This document shows positions 1-6,935 of a stretch of 8,341 nucleotides of DNA, piece by piece; the stretch's first letter is position 1, and each line of letters opens with the position of its first letter. The position numbers were made by a program, and so were the translations under genes. This stretch comes from Chloroflexota bacterium (lineage in GTDB: Bacteria > Chloroflexota > Limnocylindria > QHBO01): positions 1-8,341 of the forward strand of contig JACDBZ010000103.1 of the NCBI GenBank assembly GCA_013694645.1. Reading direction: 5' to 3'. The notes below the pieces were generated by a model. The model was not told the origin of the DNA and did no database searches. It saw only the letters and a program-made list of their open reading frames with translations.

Positions 1-626
<626 letters not shown>

Positions 627-630
<4 letters not shown>

Positions 631-1745
631 CCGAGGAGCAGAGGATCGTGACGTCACCCGCGACCGGGGGAGGTCAGACGAGCGGCGGCCAGACGAGCGC
701 GCAGCGGATGACCGCGCGCGGAGGGTCGAGCCGCGGGCCCCTGCTGGAGGTCAATGACCTCGTCAAGCACTTCGACATCCGTGGCGGACTGCTGGGCGTC
801 ACCAAGCTGGGCGCCGTGCGTGCCGTGGACGGCGTGAGCTTCAGCGTGAACGAGGGCGAGACACTCGGCCTGGTGGGTGAGTCGGGCTGCGGCAAGACGA
901 CGCTCGGCAAGGTCATCCTGCGCCTCATTCCACCGACGTCGGGCCGGGTCACCTTCGAGGGGAAGTCACTCTTCGACCTGGGCTCTCGCGAGATGAAGGC
1001 TGCACGACGTGATATCCAGGTCGTCTTCCAGGACCCGTATGCCAGCCTGAACCCGCGCATGAGCGTCGGCGAGATCGTCGGCGAGGGCCTCTACGTCCAC
1101 GGCATGACGAACAAGCGGGAGCGCGAGGCCGCGGTCCGCGACCTGCTCAAGCGGGTCGGCCTCAATCAGCAGCACATTCACCGCTATCCACACGAATTCA
1201 GCGGTGGCCAGCGGCAGCGCATCGGCATCGCGCGCGCACTGGCCCTGCGTCCGAAGTTCATCGTGTGCGACGAGCCCGTCAGCGCGCTCGACGTGTCCAT
1301 CCAATCCCAGGTGCTCAACCTGCTGTCCGACCTCCAGGACGAGTTCCAGCTGACTTACCTGTTCATCGCCCACAACCTCGCGGTGGTCAAGCATCTCTCG
1401 ACACGTGTGGGGGTCATGTACCTCGGCAAGCTGGTCGAGCTCTCGGATGCGGATGAGCTGTACCGCAGCCCGGCTCATCCGTACACCAAGGCGCTGCTGT
1501 CGGCCATCCCGGTGCCCGATCCGACGATCCGCCGCGAGCGGATCGTGCTCAAGGGCGATCTGCCATCTCCGGCGAACCCGCCTTCAGGTTGCCGGTTCCA
1601 CACCAGGTGCCCGATGGCGCAGGAGATCTGCAAGATCGAAGAGCCGCAATTGCGCGATGTAGGCGGCGGCCACCTGAGTGCCTGTCACTTCGCCGAAGAG
1701 GTGACACCGCTCGAAGTGCGCAGGCCGGCGGAGGCCACGGCCTAG
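627..1745 (+). CDS. Peptide ABC transporter ATP-binding protein, DppF/OppF type
   Basis: This is the complete second ATPase (372 residues) of the same peptide importer and should form the heterodimer with the upstream DppD/OppD-like protein. Walker A GESGCGKT is at 84-91, the Q-loop Q135 lies in [13 protein letters not shown], the signature SGGQRQR is at 192-198, Walker B ends in D215-E216, the D-loop SALD is at 219-222 and the switch histidine is H249. The residue after H249 is asparagine (AHNLAVV) where aspartate is usual. The C-terminal oligo_HPY region has C322, C328, C335 and C353, nearly the same spacing as in its partner. The ABC fold starts near residue 39, leaving a polar Gly/Ser/Thr-rich extension containing a [11 protein letters not shown] near-repeat. 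The ATG at 627 was chosen for its ATGA overlap and a GGTGGA 6 bases upstream; the ATG at 708 is a weaker alternative. Confidence 0.96.
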
Positions 1746-1768
1746 CCCTCGGCTCCGCTGGGCCGTGG
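1735..1768. terminator. Hairpin across the shared CTAG stop codons, possible bidirectional terminator
   Basis: Bases 1735-1746 (CCACGGCCTAGC) can pair with 1757-1768 (GCTGGGCCGTGG). That gives 12 consecutive pairs with one T-G wobble at 1743/1760 and a 10-base loop. The stem contains both stop codons of the converging genes. No T-run follows on either side, so it is not a classical intrinsic terminator. In the minus-strand transcript the wobble becomes an A-C mismatch, so the structure should be stronger for the plus-strand transcript. A terminator or 3'-end protecting role is inferred from position. Confidence 0.45.
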
Positions 1769-3022
1769 GCCGTCGTCGGTCTCGCGGTCCGTCATTCGCA
1801 GCTCGACCTGCTCGCTCCCGTCCTGCCGCCGGGTGCGTGTCACGTGGATGTGCGGGTGCGTCTCGTCTCCCACCTGCTCCTTCTCGACGCTGACCATGAC
1901 ATGCTCGTCGACGTCGGTGAGGCGCTCCGTGTCGGACAATGCCGCATTCGGCACGGTCCGGAAGACCGCGTAGCTGACGAAGACCCAGGCCACCGCGATG
2001 ACCGGGATCCCGAACAACGCGCCCCACACGCCCGCAACCTGGGCGCCGAGCAGGAGGCCGAGCAGGACGAGGACCGGGTGCAGGCCGAGCGCACCACGCA
2101 TCAGCCGCGGCTGGAGCCAGTTGACCATCACGGTCTGGACGACGAAAAGGATGATCGCGACCGGGATGGCGGCGCTGCCGGCAAACAGCACGGCGCCGAC
2201 GATCGGCGGGAGGAGCGCCAGCGGCGGCCCGAAGACCGGGATCAGCATGGCCAGCGCACTGATCGTTCCCCACAGGAACAGGTACGGGATGCCGAACACG
2301 GTGCCGACGATGGCAACAAGCAGAGCCTGCATCACCGCCAGGATGAGCTGGGCGCGCAGGAAGCCGCCGAAGGCCCGCACGATGCTCCGCTCGAACAGGT
2401 CCGCCTCGTCACGGTAGCGACGCGGCACCGCGGCTCGCAGGCGCGCCAGGATGCGTCGCGAGTCCATCAGGATGTAGAGCGAGATGACGATGACGAGCAG
2501 CAGCGAGCCCAGAGTGGCGATCGTCACGCCCGCGATGTTCTGGGCCTGCTCGACGATATCGCTGCCGATCTGCTCCACTCCGGCGACCGCGCCGGCATAG
2601 AGCTGGGTCAGATCGATCCGCAGCCGGCCGAACTGGAGTCCCTGCTCCCAGTCGGCCAGCACGCGGAGGATATCGCGCTCCGTATCGGGGTAGTTGCGGG
2701 CGAGGTCAGCCACCTGCTGAGTGATCGCCGCGCCGGTGTAGAAGACCACGAATCCGAACACGACGAGTGTCAGCAGATAGCTGCCGACCACGATCGCCGG
2801 GCGGGGCAGGTCGATGCGCTCCTCGAGCCCCGCCACCAGGCCCGACATCACGAAGGCGAGCAGCCAGGCGAGGAACAGGATGAGGAGGATGGTGCCGAGG
2901 CCGCCGAGCAGCTCGAGCACCCGTTCGGTGACCAGGAATCCGAAGTACACGCTTCCGAGCGCGAGGAAGAGGACCAGCCACCAGCGCTCGCGGGGACCGA
3001 TGCCCGATGCCGGCCCGGTCAC
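1742..3022 (-). CDS. AI-2E family (PerM/YdiK-like) integral membrane protein
   Basis: The product (426 residues from the chosen start) is a multi-pass inner-membrane protein of the AI-2E transporter family. Members have been linked to autoinducer-2 export, Na+/H+ antiport or unknown transport, so the substrate is open. Hydrophobic segments lie near 14-34, 42-66, 74-98, 164-186, 222-246, 248-274, 276-298 and 312-352. A soluble stretch at 100-160 and the conserved [13 protein letters not shown] loop (261-273) are typical. The charged tail after about residue 360 is long for the family. The GTG at 3022 is chosen because it lies one base after the trpS stop and leaves a normal N-terminus. Longer readings to 3250 add an Arg/Ser-rich stretch that only mirrors trpS. 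There is no clear Shine-Dalgarno, so translation is probably coupled to trpS. The stop lies in the same CTAG as the dppF stop. Confidence 0.9.
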   Translation of the reverse strand: MTGPASGIGPRERWWLVLFLALGSVYFGFLVTERVLELLGGLGTILLILFLAWLLAFVMSGLVAGLEERIDLPRPAIVVGSYLLTLVVFGFVVFYTGAAITQQVADLARNYPDTERDILRVLADWEQGLQFGRLRIDLTQLYAGAVAGVEQIGSDIVEQAQNIAGVTIATLGSLLLVIVISLYILMDSRRILARLRAAVPRRYRDEADLFERSIVRAFGGFLRAQLILAVMQALLVAIVGTVFGIPYLFLWGTISALAMLIPVFGPPLALLPPIVGAVLFAGSAAIPVAIILFVVQTVMVNWLQPRLMRGALGLHPVLVLLGLLLGAQVAGVWGALFGIPVIAVAWVFVSYAVFRTVPNAALSDTERLTDVDEHVMVSVEKEQVGDETHPHIHVTRTRRQDGSEQVELRMTDRETDDGPRPSGAEG

Positions 3023-3023
3023 C

Positions 3024-4049
3024 CTACGGAGCCCGGCGCGGACCGATGCCCACCAGCTGGCGGACCTCGGCCGTCGTCGCCTCCAGGATCGGTCGCACCT
3101 TCGCGCGACCCGCCGCCAGGGTCTCCTCCACGACCGCTGGATCGGCCGCCAGGCGAGCCCGCTCCGCGCGCATCGGCCTGAAGAATTCGATGATGCGTTC
3201 GGCGAGGAGCTGCTTGGTGTCGACGCAGCCGGTGCGCGCCGTGCGCTCACCGTCCTGGATCTGAAGGTAGTCGCTGCCGAAGAACCGATGCAGCTGGCAG
3301 ACGTTGCAGATCTCGGGGCGCCCGGGGTCTGAGCGCCGGATGCGCTGCCGATCGGTCACCATGTTCATCACCAGGCGCCTGATCTCGTCGGGCTCGGCGA
3401 AGATCGGGATCGTGTTGCCGGCGCTCTTGCTCATCTTCGTGGCCCCGTCGGTGCCGAGCACGACGGGGACCTCGGTGAAGACCGGCTCGGGCTCGGGAAA
3501 GATCGGGCCGTACCGGCGGTTGAAGGCGCGGACGATCTCGCGCGACAGCTCCAGGTGTGCCGCCTGGTCCTTACCGACCGGCACCCGGGTGGCCTTGTAG
3601 ATGACGATGTCGGCGGCCTGGAGCACGGGGTAGTCGAGCAGCCCCATGCTGTTCTCGACGCCCTGCTGGCGCTTCTCCTTGTAGGTCGGCGTGCGCTCGA
3701 CCCAGCTGACCGGCACGACCGTGTTGAAGATCCAGGCGAGCTCGGCGTGTTCGGGAAGGTCGGACTGCCGGATGAGCGCGCAGCGCTGTGGGTCGAGGCC
3801 GACCGCGAGCAGGTCGAGCACCATCTCATGCGTCAGCCGGCGAAGTTCCGCGCCGTCGTGGACGGTCGTCAGGGCGTGATAGTCGACGATCCCGTAGATC
3901 GTCTCGAACTCCTCCTGCATGGCCACGTAGTTGACCTGTGCCCCGAGATAGTTCCCGAGGTGAGACGCTCCCGAGGGCTGGATGCCACTGAAGACCCGCT
4001 CGCGCAGCGGGCGTGACGGGGCATCGTGAGCATCGAGGGTCTGGCGCAT
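3024..4049 (-). CDS. trpS: Tryptophan--tRNA ligase (TrpRS)
   Basis: This class I aminoacyl-tRNA synthetase charges tRNA-Trp with tryptophan in the cytoplasm. The length, 341 residues, is normal. The HIGH-equivalent is PSGASHLGNY (25-34), the specificity region GLLDYPVLQAADI is at 136-148, VPVGKDQAAHLELSR follows at 157-170, and the KMSKS loop is exact at 205-209. The insert near 241-280 (DPGRPEIC, later TGCVDTK) resembles the region that holds a [4Fe-4S] cluster in Thermotoga-type TrpRS. Here only C248 and C275 match; the other two positions appear to be E268 and T278, while C251 is an extra cysteine. The ATG at 4049 gives a standard N-terminus (GIQPSG near 22); upstream codons in frame to 4853 only mirror birA. 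It is the first gene of a minus-strand pair with the membrane protein. No T-box leader fits in the 64-base spacer. Confidence 0.97.
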   Translation of the reverse strand: MRQTLDAHDAPSRPLRERVFSGIQPSGASHLGNYLGAQVNYVAMQEEFETIYGIVDYHALTTVHDGAELRRLTHEMVLDLLAVGLDPQRCALIRQSDLPEHAELAWIFNTVVPVSWVERTPTYKEKRQQGVENSMGLLDYPVLQAADIVIYKATRVPVGKDQAAHLELSREIVRAFNRRYGPIFPEPEPVFTEVPVVLGTDGATKMSKSAGNTIPIFAEPDEIRRLVMNMVTDRQRIRRSDPGRPEICNVCQLHRFFGSDYLQIQDGERTARTGCVDTKQLLAERIIEFFRPMRAERARLAADPAVVEETLAAGRAKVRPILEATTAEVRQLVGIGPRRAP

Positions 4050-4058
4050 GGGACGGCG

Positions 4059-4064
4059 AGTGTA
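4059..4064 (-). promoter_or_regulatory. Candidate -10 box for trpS
   Basis: Read on the minus strand, TACACT lies 9 bases before the trpS ATG and matches TANNNT. Transcription would start at or within a few bases of the ATG, giving a leaderless or near-leaderless mRNA. This agrees with the absence of a Shine-Dalgarno sequence. No recognisable -35 element was found, and a six-base match can arise by chance. Confidence 0.35.
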
Positions 4065-4101
4065 CCGCACGCACGTGGGAACCCCGGCCGGCCCGAGGCG
4101 A

Positions 4102-4107
4102 TATCGT
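4102..4107 (+). promoter_or_regulatory. Candidate -10 box for birA (leaderless spacing)
   Basis: TATCGT ends 6 bases before the chosen birA ATG at 4114. This TANNNT-N6-ATG arrangement is typical of leaderless transcripts, and no Shine-Dalgarno is present. No good -35 was seen; the expected place, near 4079-4084, reads GAACCC. Confidence 0.4.
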
Positions 4108-4113
4108 GTGGGC

Positions 4114-4896
4114 ATGAGCGAGTGGCAGCGTGCGGATCGGCCGCGTCGACGGATCGGCCGCGGCGTGGAGGTCCACGTCACCATCGGCTCGACGAACGAC
4201 CGCGCCCGCGAGCTGCTTGGCGAGCCTGACGGCGAGGGTCGGGCGGTCGTCGCGGAGGAGCAGACCTCCGGCCGCGGTCGCCGCGGTAGAGCATGGCACT
4301 CGCCGCCGGGACGCAACCTGATGATGAGCATCGCCATTCGGCCGCGCCTCGCTGCGGCCGATGCCTGGCAGCTCGGCGTGGCGTCCGCGCTCGGTGCGCG
4401 CAGCGCCTGCGCAGCATTCGCTCCGGTGGCGTTGAAATGGCCGAACGATCTCGTCGCCAGCGGCGGTGCGAAGGTGGGAGGCATGCTTCTCGAGACCACG
4501 ATCGACGGCGACCGCATCTCCGCGGCAGTCATCGGGGTCGGCATCAACGTGAACTGGCCGCGCAGTGAGATGCCACCGGAGATCGCAGTGGGCGCCACGT
4601 CACTGGGCGAGCTGGCCGGCATCCTCATCGACCGTGTGGATCTGCTGACTGGTCTCCTCGACGCATTGGACGCCGAGCTGGTGGCGGTCGAGGGGGGAAC
4701 CTCTCCGCTGCCCCGGTATCGCCGGGCGTGTGCGACGCTGGGGACGGCGGTCGGCGTCGAGACAGCGGGCGGGCGCATCGAAGGACTCGCCATCGAGATC
4801 GACGACCTCGGTGCACTGGTGATCGAAACGGCGGCCGGCCGCGTTGCCCTCACCAGCGGCGAAGTGGTCCGCCTTCATGCCGGCGTGCCGACATGA
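4114..4896 (+). CDS. birA: Biotin--[acetyl-CoA-carboxylase] ligase, monofunctional type
   Basis: The enzyme makes biotinyl-5'-AMP from biotin and ATP and attaches biotin to the acceptor lysine of the acetyl-CoA carboxylase carrier protein. Seen are GSTNDRA (25-31), the adenylate-binding loop GRGRRGR (53-59), KWPND (108-112), KVGGMLLE (120-127) and GVGINVN (141-147). A C-terminal SH3-like domain occupies roughly 211-256 and ends TSGEVVRL. At 260 residues it has only the catalytic and C-terminal domains. The N-terminal helix-turn-helix of the E. coli repressor-type BirA is absent, so it should not regulate DNA itself. The ATG at 4114 is preferred over the upstream ATG at 4048 because the earlier one would overlap the trpS start and adds unconserved sequence. 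It heads a plus-strand run with accD, accA and an accB-like gene, which are its functional partners. Confidence 0.95.
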   Translation: MSEWQRADRPRRRIGRGVEVHVTIGSTNDRARELLGEPDGEGRAVVAEEQTSGRGRRGRAWHSPPGRNLMMSIAIRPRLAAADAWQLGVASALGARSACAAFAPVALKWPNDLVASGGAKVGGMLLETTIDGDRISAAVIGVGINVNWPRSEMPPEIAVGATSLGELAGILIDRVDLLTGLLDALDAELVAVEGGTSPLPRYRRACATLGTAVGVETAGGRIEGLAIEIDDLGALVIETAAGRVALTSGEVVRLHAGVPT

Positions 4897-5462
4897 GCGC
4901 CGATCGGGTGCCGGGCGAGACGAGCTCCGTGGACGGGGATCTCCCCGACGTGCGCGCCGCGCAGGCGAATCGCGCGGCATTCGCGATCCTCTACCGGCGC
5001 TACCTGGATCCAGTCTACGGCTACTGTTTCTACCTGCTCGGCGACCATCACGACGCCGAGGACGCTACCGAGCGCACGTTTCTAGCCGCGCTTGGCGCCA
5101 TCGAACGGTTCCGCGACGAAGGGGCGACCTTCCGCTCGTGGCTCTTCCGCATCGCGCACAACCAGCTCGCGAACGCGCTGCGCACGCGCGACCGGCAGCG
5201 GACAGACCCCCTCGACGGCGCTCAGGAGCTGACCGCCGCCAGCGATGACCCGGCCCGGCTCGTGAGCCTGGCGGACGATGCTCGTCGGCTTCGTGCGGCG
5301 CTTGCGTCGCTCTCGGAGGATCGCCGGCAGGTTGTCGTCCTGCGCTTTGTCGACGGGCTCACCGCTCGCGAGATCGGCGTCGTCCTCGGCCGCAGCGACG
5401 GGGCTGTCCGCGTCCTCCAGCACCGCGCGCTGCGCGAGCTCGCCGTCCTGCTCGAGAGGTAA
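4893..5462 (+). CDS. ECF-type sigma-70 family RNA polymerase sigma factor
   Basis: The product (189 residues) is a small alternative sigma factor that would direct RNA polymerase to a specific promoter set. Sigma region 2 spans about 27-96, with DAEDATERTF at 54-63 and the promoter-recognition helix FRSWLFRIAHN at 80-90. After a short linker, region 4 spans about 133-186 with the helix-turn-helix TAREIGVVLGRSDGAVRVLQ (157-176). There is no region 1.1 or 3, which defines the extracytoplasmic-function class. The ATG at 4893 overlaps the birA stop (ATGA), which implies translational coupling and explains the lack of a strong ribosome site. The next gene encodes a small single-span membrane protein, the usual genomic position of an anti-sigma factor. 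Its regulon cannot be read from the protein; its position suggests a link to biotin or fatty-acid supply. Confidence 0.93.
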   Translation: MSADRVPGETSSVDGDLPDVRAAQANRAAFAILYRRYLDPVYGYCFYLLGDHHDAEDATERTFLAALGAIERFRDEGATFRSWLFRIAHNQLANALRTRDRQRTDPLDGAQELTAASDDPARLVSLADDARRLRAALASLSEDRRQVVVLRFVDGLTAREIGVVLGRSDGAVRVLQHRALRELAVLLER

Positions 5463-5494
5463 TGCCTCGTCCATCGGAGACGGCCTGCGGAGCA

Positions 5495-5525
5495 CCGGTG
5501 TAACGTTGCGGACTTCCCGGTGTTA
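5495..5525. repeat. Pair of CCGGTGTWA boxes upstream of the membrane protein gene
   Basis: CCGGTGTAA (5495-5503) and CCGGTGTTA (5517-5525) are direct near-repeats exactly 22 bases apart, about two helical turns, in the only gap inside the operon. The first belongs to the palindrome CACCGGTG (5493-5500), and CACCGG at 5493-5498 can also pair with CCGGTG at 5517-5522 around an 18-base loop. They could be operator half-sites, or the GTAAC and GTGTTA parts could act as the -35 and -10 of an ECF-type promoter. None of these readings is established. Confidence 0.3.
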
Positions 5526-5527
5526 GC

Positions 5528-5532
5528 AGGAG
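5528..5532 (+). promoter_or_regulatory. Shine-Dalgarno AGGAG for the membrane protein gene
   Basis: AGGAG lies 4 bases before the ATG at 5537 but only 1 base before the in-frame GTG at 5534. This favours the ATG as the start. The spacing is somewhat short even for the ATG. Confidence 0.55.
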
Positions 5533-5536
5533 CGTG

Positions 5537-5908
5537 ATGAGCAAGTCTCCGTCCGCCGCAGAGCGGCTCGATCGTGCGGTCGACGGCATCCTCGACGGAC
5601 TCAGCCCTCGGATCGCGGCGGCGGCTGGCGGTGTGGATGTCGCTGCGCACCCGCTCGTGGAACTCGCGGCCGACCTGCGCACGAGACTCGTGCCGCCGCC
5701 CGCCGCCCCGAGCTTCGAGGCGCGACTCGCCGTGCGCCTGGCCGCGGCAGATTCAGCGCCCGATCCGCTGGCCTGGGCGCTTCGTCATCCCGGCCGCCTC
5801 ATCGTCACCGGTGCGGTTGGATCGGCGGTCGGCGTCGGGGTGACCGCCTATGCCGTCTGGCGCAACAGCCGGCGCGCCTCCGGCGCCCATCGTCTCCTCC
5901 ACCGATAG
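5537..5908 (+). CDS. Small single-span membrane protein, putative anti-sigma partner
   Basis: I do not recognise a named family with certainty. The 123-residue product has a cytoplasm-sized N-terminal part (1-86), one hydrophobic span near 87-108 (RLIVTGAVGSAVGVGVTAYAVW) and a short basic tail. The N-terminal part contains an amphipathic helix near 7-23, HPLVELAADLRTRLV (38-52), and PSFEARLAVRLAAA (58-71). This layout resembles membrane-anchored proteins found next to ECF sigma factors in Chloroflexota and Actinomycetota, which hold the sigma factor at the membrane. The HxxxCxxC zinc motif of classical anti-sigma domains is absent, and the protein has no cysteine at all. The anti-sigma role is therefore inferred from position and architecture. 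It starts 74 bases after the sigma gene, and accD begins 19 bases after its stop. Confidence 0.75.
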   Translation: MSKSPSAAERLDRAVDGILDGLSPRIAAAAGGVDVAAHPLVELAADLRTRLVPPPAAPSFEARLAVRLAAADSAPDPLAWALRHPGRLIVTGAVGSAVGVGVTAYAVWRNSRRASGAHRLLHR

Positions 5909-5915
5909 CGGGACG

Positions 5916-5921
5916 AGGAGG
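5916..5921 (+). promoter_or_regulatory. Strong Shine-Dalgarno AGGAGG that fixes a TTG start for accD
   Basis: AGGAGG sits 6 bases before the TTG at 5928, the ideal distance. No ATG or GTG in the accD frame lies at a useful distance from a ribosome site, and longer readings would run far back into the preceding gene. Confidence 0.75.
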
Positions 5922-5927
5922 ACTCGA

Positions 5928-6935
5928 TTGCCGATCAAGTTCCCATTCAGCCGGCGCGCCGCGCCGTCTGACGCCTGGACGAAGTGCCCCACCTGCGACG
6001 CGCAGGTCTTCAACAAGCAGCTCGAGCGCAACCAGCGCCTCTGTCCGTCGTGTGGCCATCACTTCCGGATGTCGGTCGGGGAGCGGATCGACCTCCTCCT
6101 CGACCCTGGAAGCTTCGAGGAGCGTGATGCGGGCCTGGAGTCGGTGGACCGTCTCGGGTTCCACGACGATCGCCCGTATGCCGATCGCCTTGAGACGTCC
6201 CGTCTCAAGACCGGGCTGCGTGACGCCGTCGTGTGGGGGATCGGTTCCATCGACGGTCGCCGCGTCGCAATCGGCATCTTCGACTTTCGATTCATGGGCG
6301 GCAGCATGGGCAGCGTGGTCGGCGAGAAGCTCGCGCGCTGCTTCGAGACGGCGCTCTCCGATCGGATACCGGCCATCGTGGTCAGCGCATCGGGCGGCGC
6401 GCGGATGCAGGAGGGCACGCTGGCGCTCATGCAACTGGCCAAGACGACTGCTCCCCTTGTGCGGCTCGATGACGCCGGCGTCCCACTCATCACCGTGCTC
6501 ACGGATCCGACGACCGGCGGCGTGCTCGCAAGCTTCGCCAGCCTCGGGGACGTCATCCTGGCCGAACCGAGGGCGCTCGTCGGGTTCGCGGGAGCACGCG
6601 TCGCGTCCGATACGGTCGGTGAGGAGATGCCCGAGGGCTTTCAGAGCGCGGAGTTCCTTCTCGCCCATGGCTTCATCGACGCCGTCGTGCCGCGTCCGGA
6701 CCTGCGCGCCAGCCTGTCCCGTCTCCTGCGCCTCCTGCCGGTGGCGGCCGTCGAGGATGGCCAGCCCGTATCGGCCGATCGGGGGCGCGGGCCGCTCGGA
6801 GCCATCTCGGGCCTGGCCGAACGGTTGGGGGGTGCGGTGAGCGAGACCATCGGCATCGATGTCGAGACCGCGGCCGACGGCAACGGCACCGGCCCCTCCT
6901 CGCCTTCGATCCCCGGGCGGGAGGAGTCGACGTGA
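5928..6935 (+). CDS. accD: Acetyl-CoA carboxylase carboxyltransferase subunit beta
   Basis: AccD pairs with AccA to form the carboxyltransferase that moves CO2 from carboxybiotin to acetyl-CoA, making malonyl-CoA for fatty-acid synthesis in the cytoplasm. The 335-residue product opens with the family's four-cysteine zinc ribbon, C20-x2-C23 and C39-x2-C42. It continues into the crotonase-like core with [11 protein letters not shown] (153-163), TDPTTGGV (192-199), GFAGARV (219-225) and [20 protein letters not shown] (232-251). GFAGARV has alanine where GFAGPRV is usual. The last 45 or so residues are a Gly/Ser-rich, poorly conserved tail. The start is TTG, chosen for the adjacent AGGAGG and a normal N-terminus. 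Its stop overlaps the accA start by 4 bases (GTGA), so the two subunits are probably made in coupled amounts. Confidence 0.96.
   Translation: MPIKFPFSRRAAPSDAWTKCPTCDAQVFNKQLERNQRLCPSCGHHFRMSVGERIDLLLDPGSFEERDAGLESVDRLGFHDDRPYADRLETSRLKTGLRDAVVWGIGSIDGRRVAIGIFDFRFMGGSMGSVVGEKLARCFETALSDRIPAIVVSASGGARMQEGTLALMQLAKTTAPLVRLDDAGVPLITVLTDPTTGGVLASFASLGDVILAEPRALVGFAGARVASDTVGEEMPEGFQSAEFLLAHGFIDAVVPRPDLRASLSRLLRLLPVAAVEDGQPVSADRGRGPLGAISGLAERLGGAVSETIGIDVETAADGNGTGPSSPSIPGREEST

Noticed and set aside
966..1478. Minus-strand open frame inside dppF
   Set aside because: It is antisense to the Walker and signature motifs of the ATPase, with no ribosome site or family match that I can see.
1589..3181. 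Long plus-strand open frame (about 530 codons) opposite the AI-2E family gene
   Set aside because: Its translation is rich in Arg, His, Gln, Asp and Glu with no recognisable motif, and the minus strand there encodes a clear multi-span membrane protein. It is a GC-driven shadow.
3023..3250. Longer N-terminus for the AI-2E family protein, starting at 3250
   Set aside because: The added 76 residues are Arg/Ser-rich, lie entirely inside the trpS coding sequence in another frame and precede a normal family N-terminus. The GTG at 3022 fits better.
4050..4113. T-box or other riboswitch controlling trpS, or a biotin operator for birA
   Set aside because: The spacer is only 64 bases with no room for a T-box. 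No biotin-operator palindrome was seen, and this BirA lacks a DNA-binding domain.
4050..4853. Upstream extension of trpS to 4853
   Set aside because: It would add 268 residues of Arg/Ser/Pro-rich sequence antisense to birA. The protein from 4049 already has the full TrpRS length and start.
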